64,000 bases of DNA from CAZSXU01 sp964610505 (GTDB taxonomy: Bacteria > Arandabacterota > Arandabacteria > JAGLYR01): the NCBI GenBank assembly GCA_964610505.1, contig CAZSXU010000021.1, forward strand, positions 6,371-70,370, read 5' to 3'. The notes beneath the pieces were generated by a model. The model was not told the DNA's origin, made no database searches, and was given only the letters and a program-made list of their open reading frames with translations. Both the position numbers and the translations under genes were made by a program. Shown piece by piece: positions 38,601-46,832 of this stretch; the stretch's first letter is position 1, and each line of letters begins with the position of its first letter.

Positions 38601-39668
38601 GGGGGAGACCGCGCCCGGTGGCTCCTGGGCGAAGTCCAGGCAACGTCCATCGCCTACCTTGCGGCGAACCCCGTCTACGACGGGCCGTTTCTCTCGCGAT
38701 ACGTGCTTCTCGGAGATCCGGCCCTGAGGATCGACGCGCTGCCGCCGTCGATGCGCGCGACCATCGACGGAGTGGTGGCGGAGGATGGGGGCGTCATCAC
38801 CGCCGGCGACAGCGCGGTCGTGATCATTCGCGTGGAGGTCGGCGACGAGGTGGCCGTCGACAGTACGTCCATCTCCGTCGGCATTCAGGAGTCCGACGGC
38901 GTGGTGAACCTGACGGCGGGCGAGGATTTCCGGGTGGTGCGGGACAGCACGGTGACGGGCGGGCGCGTGTACGTGATCGAGTACGCCCATGAGATTCAGT
39001 TCGCCGACTACGATTTGGTCTTCGGCGCCCAAGATCGGAACGGCCGGGCGGTGTCCTTCACCCTCAGAGTCCGCTTTGCGTTCGAGGTCTGGTTCGACGG
39101 CCGGGTGGCGATGGATGGAAGCCGGGTCATGCCGGGCGCCCAGGGCGTGGCGGAGGTGACCTTCCCGAGGAAGGTGGAAGAGAGCGAACTGTCGGTCAAA
39201 CTGTCGGGAGCCGCTGGAGATCAGGTTCTTCCGGCGGTGAAAGAGCCTCTCAACGATACCGGAACCGGCTGGCGCGTGTCCTTTTCTCTGGAGGGTGTGA
39301 ATCCCGGCGTGTACGACCTCGTCTTCGTCTTTGGAACCACCGAACGGGTCATGATGTCGTTCGAGATCGCGGACCGGCTCCGAATCGATGCCGCGGCCGC
39401 CTACCCGACTCCCTTCGAGGAAGAAACCGCCTTCACGTTTGTTCTTTCGCGATCGGCCGAGACCACGCTTCGCGTGTTCACGGTGGCCGGCCGCCGCATC
39501 CGCACCCTCGAGCACAACGGTTCGGTCGATTTCAACCACGTGTCGTGGGACGGCCGGGACCAGGAGGGCGACGAGATCGCCAACGGCGTCTATCTCTATC
39601 AGATTACGGCGAAGAGCGGGGACGAGGTCGCGAAGTCGGACATCCTCAGAGTCGTCAAGATGAAATAG
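35613..39668 (+). CDS. Gingipain-like C25 cysteine protease with C-terminal FlgD-like domain
   Basis: The 1351-residue secreted protein starts with a signal peptide (VLLLCLSAAFLPAVVSA). The C25 catalytic domain begins around DYVVIAHPLFLDGIAPLV (about residue 626). Its His is in TFQGHGNRKT (His885) and its Cys in HGFGCHFADFDE (Cys929), the arrangement of gingipains and the PorU sortase. Ig-like domains follow, and the last 85 residues (YPTPFEEETAFTF to ILRVVKMK) form a FlgD-like sorting domain. It could be an extracellular protease or, by resemblance to PorU, process other sorting-domain proteins; the C-terminal domain favours a secreted substrate. GGAGGG precedes the ATG by six bases. Confidence 0.87.
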   Translation: MRALRTVLLLCLSAAFLPAVVSASDKGAEVLVSAENRVVVRLEFRAPEIEEVVLDGQVFHRPRMENCVPLIDPGHPEVPARGVLVGIPFGVEPRVRLLDVRRGGELGPLRIVPAPTYEPSRGEEIDRLVPRYDPDASIYGRGAMFPEEWVEAGWDGTLRFQRVLQVSVFPLKWNPAGGGEWADRVTFEVSWDNAADLKGLGSPPVEPLWEGTYRRAVVNAEGARRWRQCPAPAPAMKRTVQRTDEFKLIVTETGLYEVRYEDLDGLAGSIPNDEFGIYRKVYSDSGSVPWEEAFTPIHLVDADGDGNFGAGDRFYFWAENFQDAYVVYGFEDRYAQENVYWFGTGPAGGTRMDSLETWEGAAAGTLETFPEVLHFEIDAYYEDEPNGPDYDGLPPQRDAEQWFWTWYNEHEGMVGIQVHDQDPATLFGLRSRFVGGNDGTHYITPTLLNGASQYYEMDEFHFFDYSEYIFDSGQVLPNTVLLDGANYFLYEGYRETGGQTLQRTGAFLDWVELTYDRRLTARDDYLVFNSGQTTGAAALLVEGFTDPSILLFDITDPGEVRRRMLPSGAVEEDGGTYRLTFADSLGAKSAGAARWVAVANGGARRFSEDRVLRDEPSSLHSSEGDYVVIAHPLFLDGIAPLVAHRESQGFQVQVADVHDVYDEFNGGMKDPVAIKRYLRWGFDHWTKKPQFVLLVGDASEDHRGIYVESGPDFVPTVSTIAYSELAAIDNWFVRLDDDSYLLDLYLGRLSVGSEAELETVVDKILAYEQFSPDDAWRGRVVLLSDDLCSSVEYSCMRGGDLEFESATRDAAAIARASPGGAPDVVEIHLSEYTGYTYEDGYHGPCYGGTVTQFKSCLWESVYANVTPLLFENLNEGAMLFTFQGHGNRKTVFDEFVILDTSVMISMWRSDVTDFSSNSEKPYIVHGFGCHFADFDEVEEEDDITQESILEKMLFLPNKGAVAVLGSTALEAANTNAEYERQLYRAFFDSPPTAAKDGGDRARWLLGEVQATSIAYLAANPVYDGPFLSRYVLLGDPALRIDALPPSMRATIDGVVAEDGGVITAGDSAVVIIRVEVGDEVAVDSTSISVGIQESDGVVNLTAGEDFRVVRDSTVTGGRVYVIEYAHEIQFADYDLVFGAQDRNGRAVSFTLRVRFAFEVWFDGRVAMDGSRVMPGAQGVAEVTFPRKVEESELSVKLSGAAGDQVLPAVKEPLNDTGTGWRVSFSLEGVNPGVYDLVFVFGTTERVMMSFEIADRLRIDAAAAYPTPFEEETAFTFVLSRSAETTLRVFTVAGRRIRTLEHNGSVDFNHVSWDGRDQEGDEIANGVYLYQITAKSGDEVAKSDILRVVKMK

Positions 39669-39700
39669 CCCGGACTATTCAGGAATCCCTGTCGTGAGGC
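39666..39700 (+). repeat. Intergenic element copy 2 (stop-linked)
   Basis: It begins at the C25 protease stop codon with TAGCCCGGA and continues ATTCAGGAATCCCTG and GAGGC. It matches copy 1 (6657-6691) at 29 of 35 bases. Directly beyond it lies a CTCAGAA heptamer array. Confidence 0.6.
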
Positions 39701-39704
39701 CCCA

Positions 39705-39739
39705 CTCAGAACTCAGAACGTAGAACTTAGAACTCAGAA
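39705..39739. repeat. Heptamer array, CTCAGAA family (5 units), overlapping a stop codon
   Basis: Five 7-base units (consensus CTCAGAA, with CGTAGAA and CTTAGAA variants) run without gaps. The last unit contains the stop codon (39736-39734) and part of the final Phe codon of the minus-strand beta-barrel gene. Confidence 0.75.
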
Positions 39740-41014
39740 CTGATACCCCACCCACGCGCTCACCACGTTGGTCGCCGTGTTGTCCTCGGGATTCCGGTGT
39801 TTCTCGGGCGAGAAGAGACCGGTCAGATCGAACCGCAGGCCGTCTGCGAGCATGAGTTCCGCAAGTAAGCTCAGATCCAGGTACCAGTAGTCCGATTCCA
39901 GCGCGCCGTCTGGAAACTCATACCTTCGGTGCCCGACCCGGGCCGAGACGTCGCACCAGAACCTCGGCAGCGGCATGTAGTCCGTGGTCACTTCAATGAG
40001 AGCCTCGCGATAGCTCTCCTGGAAATAGACCCACTCCTCTTCGACCGCTGCCGTGTCTTCCACGTGGGAAACGTCGTAGAGCTCCACTCCGGGCAGAATC
40101 TTGAGGTCCCATCGATCGGTCAAATGGACGGCCGGGCCGATCCGGGCCGTATACGTGCGGGCGTTCCGGTAGATCGGGTCGACGGATTCGTACCACTCGG
40201 CCCGGACGTCGAGTGCGGATTCGAGACCGACTCTGTCCGAGATCGACCAGTCCAGCAGCACGTCGCTCTCCGCCCTCAGGAAGTTGCTCCGAGGGCTTCC
40301 GGCCGGGTAGCGGCGCCACTCCAGACGCCCGCTCCCCCCGATCAGGGTAGCCGGGCTCGACATCCAGAATACCTCGCCCGAGACTTCCTCGGACACGTAC
40401 CCGATCAATGAAGAATCGGGCGCGAACAGGTTTCGGTGCGAGACCTCGACGTCGAGCGTCCGGGCGAGGATGTCTCCGATCCTGAGGGAAAGGCTCGCGT
40501 CGTTCAGGTAGCTGTCATAGAAGTAGGCCGTTCTCTCCGAGTAGCCGATGCCGTAGACGCGGTCGGTCAGCCGCAGTTCCGCCGACGAGTTGAGGTCTCG
40601 CCGGTACTGAACCCGCGCCTCGCCCTGGACGTGATCGTTCGAGTAGGAGAGCGAAGACCCGGAGCGGTACCGTCGTCCGCCCAACGTGCCCCTCCAGGAC
40701 CACGGCCCCGCGGACAGAGCGCTGCTCTCGATCTCGGCGCGGGCCTGCCAGTAGTCCTCACCGAGGAAGAACTCGGCCTGTCCCTCGACCGGCGAGTCGC
40801 CGGTCGAGGGCGGGCGATAGCCGAGGATCAGCCGGAGGCTGCCCTCGCTGAAGGTATTCGTCGTGTCCTGGTCAATGAGCTCGTAGCTGTGGGAGAAGTA
40901 ATCGTATCCCAGGCGGATTTCGGGCGTCCAGCCTGAGGGCCGGGCACAGAGGGGATGAGGCGCCGAGACCAGCAGCGCCGGAAGAAGGAAGATTCCCAAC
41001 GCGCGAACGCTCAC
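39734..41014 (-). CDS. Predicted outer-membrane beta-barrel protein
   Basis: The 426-residue protein has a signal peptide (GIFLLPALLVSAPHPLCA). About 20 amphipathic strands with alternating aromatic residues follow (WSWRGTLGGRRYRSGSSLSY, WYESVDPIYRNARTYTARIG), and it ends in VSAWVGYQF. A C-terminal Phe after an aromatic strand is the typical insertion signal for outer-membrane barrels. No named porin family is recognised. The upstream coiled-coil gene is on the same strand 86 bases away and may be cotranscribed. The stop codon overlaps a heptamer array. Confidence 0.75.
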   Translation of the reverse strand: MSVRALGIFLLPALLVSAPHPLCARPSGWTPEIRLGYDYFSHSYELIDQDTTNTFSEGSLRLILGYRPPSTGDSPVEGQAEFFLGEDYWQARAEIESSALSAGPWSWRGTLGGRRYRSGSSLSYSNDHVQGEARVQYRRDLNSSAELRLTDRVYGIGYSERTAYFYDSYLNDASLSLRIGDILARTLDVEVSHRNLFAPDSSLIGYVSEEVSGEVFWMSSPATLIGGSGRLEWRRYPAGSPRSNFLRAESDVLLDWSISDRVGLESALDVRAEWYESVDPIYRNARTYTARIGPAVHLTDRWDLKILPGVELYDVSHVEDTAAVEEEWVYFQESYREALIEVTTDYMPLPRFWCDVSARVGHRRYEFPDGALESDYWYLDLSLLAELMLADGLRFDLTGLFSPEKHRNPEDNTATNVVSAWVGYQF

Positions 41015-41046
41015 TACGTGTACCTTCTCTCGAGGAAACGGGAATC

Positions 41047-41074
41047 GGCGGGGCTCCGGATTCCGGGCCCCGCC
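41047..41074. other. GC-rich hairpin between the coiled-coil and beta-barrel genes
   Basis: GGCGGGGC and GCCCCGCC are perfectly paired with an inner CCGG/CCGG extension and a short ATT loop. It lies just after the coiled-coil gene on the minus strand and lacks a U-tract, so an mRNA-processing or attenuating role is as likely as termination. Confidence 0.5.
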
Positions 41075-41100
41075 GCGCCCCTCCTCTCCAGGATCGCTTC

Positions 41101-42186
41101 TCAGAAGTCCCCGGAGCCGATTCTCTGCCTCGCAGCGTTCACCAGCTTCGCGGCGGCACGCGTCTGCGTCAGCGCGGTGTCCGTCCGGTCGTCGTTGAAT
41201 GAATCCCAGGCCTCGCCCTGCAGCGCGACCGCATCATCCAGCAGCCGGATCGCCTGCGGATCTTCGCCCATACGGATCCTGTCCCCATACGTCTCAATCA
41301 GATCGTCCGTGTGAAGAAGCATTCTCTCGGCCTCGGTCGCGGGCTCCGTCTCCGACAGTCTCAGGGCGAGGCGCGCCAGGGTTCGCGCCCGGAGCGTCAG
41401 CCTGCGGGCGAAGTCGAGGTTTCCCTGTTCTTCATTCAGGCGCGCCTGCTCCTGAACGGCCTGCGCGCGGTCCAGGACGGCGGCCGACCCGGGCTCGTCG
41501 GCGTCACGCACCGCTTCGGCGACATCGTCCATGATCTCATCGGTCCGGTCCAGATCCTTGCCGAGTCTTTCCCGGGACACCGCCTGTCCTCCCACCGCCT
41601 TGATCACTTTCTTGATCAGGGCGGACGTCTGGTCCATCAGCTTGTACGCCAGGAGCACCTCGCCGCGGCTCTCGGCGGCAAGCGCCCGGTGGAAAGTGTC
41701 GACGGCCATGTCCAGCATGCGGGCGGTTTTCTCGTCCACCTGTTCCAGTCGCACCCGGCGCCGGAGCAACTCGAGGGACTCCCGGTTCTGTTCGATGAAG
41801 CGCCGTGTCCACCGGTGCCGCTGTTCCAGACGCTGCTGTTCCGCCGCAATGGTCCGGATCCGGTCCAGGGCCTGGGCGGAGAACTTGTAGGAGGTGTCGT
41901 ACCGGCGATGCTCAAAGGCGTCCCGGGAGTGGTCGATCCACTGCTCGACGCTCCGAATGGCGTTGCCGATCTGGACGTCGGTGGCGGCCACTCCGGACGC
42001 GGCATCCATCAGCCTGGCGTAGGCCTCTTCGGCCTGTTCGAGCTGGCGTTCGGCCTGTTCCCTGGAGACGGCCCGGGCGTCGCTTGCCGCAACGATGGTT
42101 CCCATCACCAGAATCGACACGACCAGGCAGGCCGCTCCCCGGCTCCGCCTCCGCTTCGGTTCCGAGTATCCAAGCAACCGTTTCAC
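41101..42186 (-). CDS. Exported coiled-coil protein of unknown function
   Basis: The 361-residue protein starts, in the preferred reading, at a GTG with AGAGGAAG nearby. It has an Arg/Lys-rich N-terminus, a signal-like span (GAACLVVSILVMGTIVAASDA) and then an almost wholly helical, Glu/Arg/Ala-rich body with heptad patterns. No domain name can be given. The helical bundle may bridge envelope layers. ATG 42219 is an alternative start with a weaker site. It is likely in one unit with the beta-barrel gene downstream. Confidence 0.65.
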   Translation of the reverse strand: MKRLLGYSEPKRRRSRGAACLVVSILVMGTIVAASDARAVSREQAERQLEQAEEAYARLMDAASGVAATDVQIGNAIRSVEQWIDHSRDAFEHRRYDTSYKFSAQALDRIRTIAAEQQRLEQRHRWTRRFIEQNRESLELLRRRVRLEQVDEKTARMLDMAVDTFHRALAAESRGEVLLAYKLMDQTSALIKKVIKAVGGQAVSRERLGKDLDRTDEIMDDVAEAVRDADEPGSAAVLDRAQAVQEQARLNEEQGNLDFARRLTLRARTLARLALRLSETEPATEAERMLLHTDDLIETYGDRIRMGEDPQAIRLLDDAVALQGEAWDSFNDDRTDTALTQTRAAAKLVNAARQRIGSGDF

Positions 42187-42502
42187 TTTCGTCGCTTCCT
42201 CTCTTGGGCGTGATCTCATTATCCTGATCCAGGGTTCCGGGCTTCTTCTCTCTAACGAGAACAAACTGAAGCAGGATCCGGGCCACATTCGGGCCCCTTG
42301 GAGCGTTCTCTCGACATCCTCTATCCGGTTGTACTACAACACGGTAAGGGTCTTGCACCGAGAGCGAAATCTGCCGATGTCCCGGATTCCCCAGGCATCT
42401 CGAACCACCCGGGACACTCTACTGCACCCCACGGTACGATTGACCCGATCCTCAGCCGACCTGCTTCGGATTTGTGAAATCTGTGGCTCGCCCTTGCTCC
42501 GC
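42187..42502. other. Gap between the coiled-coil gene and the response regulator
   Basis: No gene is seen. A short inverted repeat GTTGTA-C-TACAAC lies at about 42328-42340. No convincing promoter was recognised for the coiled-coil gene. Confidence 0.4.
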
Positions 42503-43837
42503 TTAGACGATGCCGAACTTCTCCATCCTCGAATACAGTCTCCGCCGCGTCATTCCCAGAAGTCGGGCGGCCTCCGCCTTGTTGCCGCCCGTTTGCCGGA
42601 GAGCGGTCCGGATGAGGTCCGCCTCCATCTCTTCGATGACGATGCCTTCGGGCGGGATCCGTGTGATCGACCCGGTCTGGGGCGGATCCCCCGGAACGAT
42701 CCCCAACGACAGATCCCCGGCGGTGATGGAGGTTCCGGTCGAGAGAATGGCCGCCCGCTCGATCGTGTTCTCCAGCTCCCGCACGTTGCCCGGCCAGTCG
42801 TACGCCTGGAGAATCCGCATCGCTTCGGGCTCGATGCTCTGCGGCCTTCCTCTCTTTCTCAAGAAGTGCTCGGCCAGTGGAGGGATATCCGCCGGTCTCT
42901 CCCGAAGGGGGGGGACGTGAATCGGAAACACGCTCAGCCGATAGAAGAAATCTTCCCGAAGCCGGTTCTCCTGCATGGCCTGCTTGATGTCCCGGTTTGT
43001 TGCGGAGAGCACGCGGGCGCGAAGCGGGATCGGCTCGTTTCCGCCCAGGCGAGCGAAGGTCCGATCCTGAAGAACCCGAAGGAGCTTCACCTGTACGGGG
43101 AGACTGATGTCCGCCACTTCGTCCAGGAACAGGGTTCCGGAACCGGCGATTTCGAGCCTGCCCAGCCGCTTCTGCGTTGCCCCGGTGAACGCCCCGCGCT
43201 CATGGCCGAACAGCTCACTTTCGAGAAGCGTCTCGGGAAACGCCGAGCAGTTGACCGGGATGAAAGGCTCCCGAGCCCTGGGACTCTGAAAGTGAATCTC
43301 CCGGGCGATGAGTTCCTTACCCACACCGCTCTCGCCCGTGATCAGTACGGAGGTGTCTTCTCCGGCCACCTTCTCGATCAGATCTCGCACGCGCCCGAAA
43401 TCGTCCGACGGCCCCACGAGTTCAACCCGCCCCCCGGTCACGTCTTCCTTGAGCTGGGTATTTTCCAATCGGAGAGTCTGCCGTTCGAGGATCTTCCCGA
43501 TCATGAGGGTCAGCTCGTCGACATCAAACGGTTTGATAAGATAATCGTACGCTCCGGCCTTCATGGCCTCAACCGCCGTCTGTGCCGACGCGTAGGCCGT
43601 CATCAACACCACCTCGGTAGAGGGAGTACGGTCCTTGGCGAATCGGAGGATCTCCAGTCCATCGGGCGGACCCATTCGAAGATCCGTGATGACGACGTCA
43701 TACTCGACGTGCCGGAGGATCTCCACGGCCTCCCGGCTGTCTACCGTCCACCGGACGCGGTGGCCAAGATCCTCCAGTTCACCGGCCACCAGCCGGCACA
43801 TTTTCTCTTCGTCGTCGATCACCAGCATTCTCGCCAT
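42503..43837 (-). CDS. Sigma54-dependent response regulator (NtrC family)
   Basis: The 444-residue protein has three modules. A receiver domain carries acidic residues in VIDDEEK and phospho-acceptor Asp52 (VVITDLRMG). An AAA+ domain carries Walker A GESGVGKE at about 168-175 and the sigma54-contacting GAFTGA loop. A Fis-type helix-turn-helix at the C-terminus reads GGNKAEAARLLGMTRRRLYS. It should activate sigma54 promoters when phosphorylated by the adjacent kinase. Start 43837 has GGAGG seven bases upstream. It lies 13 bases after the kinase stop in one operon. No sigma54 gene is in the window and the target genes are unknown. Confidence 0.95.
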   Translation of the reverse strand: MARMLVIDDEEKMCRLVAGELEDLGHRVRWTVDSREAVEILRHVEYDVVITDLRMGPPDGLEILRFAKDRTPSTEVVLMTAYASAQTAVEAMKAGAYDYLIKPFDVDELTLMIGKILERQTLRLENTQLKEDVTGGRVELVGPSDDFGRVRDLIEKVAGEDTSVLITGESGVGKELIAREIHFQSPRAREPFIPVNCSAFPETLLESELFGHERGAFTGATQKRLGRLEIAGSGTLFLDEVADISLPVQVKLLRVLQDRTFARLGGNEPIPLRARVLSATNRDIKQAMQENRLREDFFYRLSVFPIHVPPLRERPADIPPLAEHFLRKRGRPQSIEPEAMRILQAYDWPGNVRELENTIERAAILSTGTSITAGDLSLGIVPGDPPQTGSITRIPPEGIVIEEMEADLIRTALRQTGGNKAEAARLLGMTRRRLYSRMEKFGIV

Positions 43838-43850
43838 GAGCCGCTCCTCC

Positions 43851-45209
43851 CTAAGAGGCTCCCCTTCGCCCCTTCGCACTTCCGCCTTCCCCGTCCGGGA
43901 TCACCACACTGACCACCGTGCCCCGTCCGGGCCGCGATTTGACGGAAACCGTCCCCCCATGTTCTTCGGCAATTTGCCGGACGATGGAAAGCCCGAGGCC
44001 GCTGCCGTCGGGGCGGGTCGTGTAGAACGGTTCGAGGATGCGCTTCTGTTGCCGGGGAGGAATGCCCTCGCCGTCGTCCTCCACCCTCCAGAGCGTATGG
44101 CCCGAGCGTCCCGATCCGCTCGGCTCCACGGTCACCGTCACTCTCCGGGCGCCTGCCCCGGCGGCGTTCTGGATGAGATTGAACAGGATCTGTTTGAAGC
44201 GGGCTCGGTCGATCCAGACGGTACTCGGGCCCGACACGCGTCTTTCCAGTTCCATGTCGCCCGACTCGGACCGTCGGAATTCCGCCAAGACCTCGTCGAC
44301 GAGACCCTCCGGCGACGTGGCCTGGAGCTCGGCCGGCCGGCCCTTTGCGTAGTTGAGGTAGCGCTCCACGATCCCGTCGAGTCGATCCGCCTCCGAGAGA
44401 ATGTAATCGACCATCTCCTCCTGTCGGGGTTCGGCCGAAGCCCGACGAAGTCGCTGCGCGGAGATCTTGATGATCCCCAGGGGATTCCGGATCTCGTGCG
44501 CCACCTGGGAGACCATCCGTCCCAGCGTGGCCAGCTTGTCCTGGCGGATCAGGACACGCCGAGTGCGTTCGCTCGACATCCAGAGCCGCAGGAATAGAAT
44601 GGCGGCCAGGAGCAGAACGACGGCCACGCCCACCGTGACCGACGCCAGCGTCCGCTTCCAGGTCTTCAGAAGGTCGAAGAAATCGACGTCCGCTTCCACG
44701 ACCAGCAGCGCCGACCACTCGCCGAAATCCCTCAGGACGGGGGCCAGCCCTCGCTTCAGATACGTGTCGCGCACCCGCGTCGTGGGGGAATACGCGTGCC
44801 CCGTTTCCAGGGCCGCCTGGATGGCCCCGGCGTCGGTCTCCAGGTACGGGTACGGGTCGCCCACGAGATAGGTCTCGCCGCTGTCGAACATCAGGCGGAA
44901 CTCTTCGTCCAGCAGAAGAATCTCGTCAACGCCGAAGCTGGCGGTGAACTCCTTAAGTCGATCGGCGAGAATGAGGTCGATGTAATCCAGGTTGAGAAAG
45001 GTGGAATCCCCCGCGGACTCGATCAGGCTTTCCCCGTCGATCAGGAGGGCGGCCGCCTGGGCCGTGGATTGAAGCCGCATGCCCAGGGAGCGATCCAGTC
45101 GCTCTGCGAATTGCCGGTACAACCAGATGTTGCTTGCCGAGACCGCAACGATTACGACAAGCACGAAGGCGAGGAAGTAGAGAAGGCTGCGATCGAATCG
45201 ACGAGACAT
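43851..45209 (-). CDS. Membrane sensor histidine kinase
   Basis: The 452-residue kinase has two membrane spans (about residues 9-27 and 188-206) flanking a 160-residue periplasmic sensor region. A dimerisation domain with phospho-acceptor His238 (QVAHEIRNPLG) and a HATPase domain follow, with N-box LFNLIQNAAGAG, DDGEGIPP and GSGLGLSIV. It autophosphorylates and passes phosphate to the NtrC-type regulator encoded 13 bases downstream. The ligand is not evident. The start at 45209 removes a non-homologous leader present in the longer frame. Confidence 0.93.
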   Translation of the reverse strand: MSRRFDRSLLYFLAFVLVVIVAVSASNIWLYRQFAERLDRSLGMRLQSTAQAAALLIDGESLIESAGDSTFLNLDYIDLILADRLKEFTASFGVDEILLLDEEFRLMFDSGETYLVGDPYPYLETDAGAIQAALETGHAYSPTTRVRDTYLKRGLAPVLRDFGEWSALLVVEADVDFFDLLKTWKRTLASVTVGVAVVLLLAAILFLRLWMSSERTRRVLIRQDKLATLGRMVSQVAHEIRNPLGIIKISAQRLRRASAEPRQEEMVDYILSEADRLDGIVERYLNYAKGRPAELQATSPEGLVDEVLAEFRRSESGDMELERRVSGPSTVWIDRARFKQILFNLIQNAAGAGARRVTVTVEPSGSGRSGHTLWRVEDDGEGIPPRQQKRILEPFYTTRPDGSGLGLSIVRQIAEEHGGTVSVKSRPGRGTVVSVVIPDGEGGSAKGRRGAS

Positions 45210-45355
45210 AAGATCAGAGAATCTCCGAACGGGATGAAAAACCGAATCCCTGAGAGCCGCGGGCTTCACACCGTCGCAATCGCCTCCCATTGTGGCATCT
45301 GTGCTGCTCCGGAGTCAACGACTCTCGCATAAGGACGGGGGAGGTTCGGGTGGGG

Positions 45356-45384
45356 CGGGGGTGCGGAATTCCTCCGCACCCCCG
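45356..45384. terminator. GC-rich hairpin after the lipoprotein gene
   Basis: CGGGGGTGCGG (45356-45366) and CCGCACCCCCG (45374-45384) form an 11-bp perfect stem, extendable to 12, with a short AT-rich loop. It lies 22 bases past the lipoprotein stop on the minus strand. There is no U-tract on either side. Confidence 0.5.
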
Positions 45385-45405
45385 AAGGGTAGGCGGGGGT
45401 CTCGA

Positions 45406-46491
45406 TCAGTCTGCGATTTCCTCATCAAACTGCGGGCACTCCATTCCCCATACAGCCTGGAAATACCCGTGCTGCCCGCGGCCGCGCGGCTCCTTCCAGC
45501 GCCCGCGAAACGTACCCTGGACCTCGTGATTCTCGTCGTAGCAGTGCCCGCGCATCCAACCGTGCCTGCCTTCGCCAGCGGACGCCACGCCGGCCTCGAA
45601 GGTACCGCGAAGGAGCCCGAGGAAGTTCCCGTTCCTATCGATGTACTTGCCGACCATGACGTTCCGCCCGTCGGCGTCATAGCCCCACATCCCCTGAACG
45701 TGGCCCGCCAGGTCGCCGTCCTCGTCGATCCAGCCGCCGCGGAACTCGCCCCAGTCGAACCCCCGGCGATACCACTCGCCCCGCGTGAACCCGATCCGGC
45801 AGAAGCCGGGCTCGCGCAGCTTCCCGACAAAATGAATGGCATTCCCGCTGTCGTCCACCGTGATGAGCGTGTCGATGCTTGCGAGTTCCTCCATGGCGAA
45901 GGTGCGCGTGAAGGGTCCGGTCTGGAACGTGAACTGGTTCACGACGGCTTCGCCCGTAATCAGTGTCTCCGGGTCCAGGATCATGAGTGCCACCCCGTCG
46001 AGGTGGTCGTAAGTGTAGGACGTCCATTCCACGAGGCGACGGTCCTCGCGCGGCCGGTGGATGTAGTCGCCGGCGTCGAACAGGATCGCCTTCCGCACGA
46101 CCATCGCTCCGGTGATGACATTCGCCGATCCGCTCCAGTCGAGTGGCGAATCACCTTCCCGTTCGAGATGTCCCCAGGTGATCCGCAGACAGTAGACGTC
46201 CGTCTGCAGCCGGTTGCGCATGCGGACGACCTCCGGGTCCTCGGCGATTTCGTCGTCGACTTGTTCCTCTATGTCGTCGGTGTAGTCGTCGAGGATCTTC
46301 GTATCGCCGAACGCGATCGGTTCGTCGGTGGTTTCATAGCCGCCGAAAATCAGATTGAGCTCCGCCGGCGCCTCGGGGAGACTCTCGTTGTCGGCCGTCT
46401 CGTCCGATCCGGAGATCAGGTTGCAGCCTGTAAGTGAGAGACTCAATCCGACGAGGCCCACCAGCATCCAACTGAGAGTCGTGCGCTCCAT
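45406..46491 (-). CDS. Lipoprotein with acidic linker and repeated Gly/Asp motifs
   Basis: The 361-residue lipoprotein has signal sequence VGLVGLSLSLTGC with a lipobox LTGC (Cys23). An Asp/Glu-rich stretch follows (residues 30-90, for example DDYTDDIEEQVDDEIAED). The C-terminal 130 residues show recurring motifs of the form GxWxDExGDLxGHVQGxWG, GKYIDRNGNFLGLLRGTFE and CYDENHEVQGTFRGRW, about four copies spaced 20-30 residues. They resemble beta-hairpin repeats and may bind ions or polymers. No named family is recognised. Outer-membrane anchoring is probable. Confidence 0.75.
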   Translation of the reverse strand: MERTTLSWMLVGLVGLSLSLTGCNLISGSDETADNESLPEAPAELNLIFGGYETTDEPIAFGDTKILDDYTDDIEEQVDDEIAEDPEVVRMRNRLQTDVYCLRITWGHLEREGDSPLDWSGSANVITGAMVVRKAILFDAGDYIHRPREDRRLVEWTSYTYDHLDGVALMILDPETLITGEAVVNQFTFQTGPFTRTFAMEELASIDTLITVDDSGNAIHFVGKLREPGFCRIGFTRGEWYRRGFDWGEFRGGWIDEDGDLAGHVQGMWGYDADGRNVMVGKYIDRNGNFLGLLRGTFEAGVASAGEGRHGWMRGHCYDENHEVQGTFRGRWKEPRGRGQHGYFQAVWGMECPQFDEEIAD

Positions 46492-46832
46492 GGTTCCTCA
46501 TCCTCCTTCTGCCGGGGACGCGTGGCCCGTCCGGCGGTTTGAGATGGACGGCGTGTTTCGAGTGAATCCTGTGTTCGGACGCTGCACTCGACATAGGCAA
46601 GCGGCGTGCCAGAGATCTTACGGAGATCGACGCGGGTCCGCGAATGCATTGCCGGACAAAGGGATTCGGGGTATCGGGTGATGAGATTCGCCGGGGATTG
46701 CGGGCCGGACAGGGAGGGGGCATGCACGGTATGGTACGGTCGGTGGGGCCGTGGTGTACCGTCTCGAACGCAGCCCGGGGAACGCCGGATGTATCCGGTG
46801 ATCTCAGCCGGTGGTTCTCTCGGGCGCCCAGG
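46492..46832. other. Non-coding gap upstream of the lipoprotein gene
   Basis: The 341 bases contain no supported gene, repeat or tRNA that I can see, beyond a CCTCCT-type ribosome site for the lipoprotein at 46500-46506. Confidence 0.5.

Noticed and set aside
45293..45308. Sigma54-like TGGCAT-N-TGCT box upstream of the kinase
   Set aside because: GG and GC spacing fits, but it is on the plus strand facing no gene, and the remaining consensus bases are poor.
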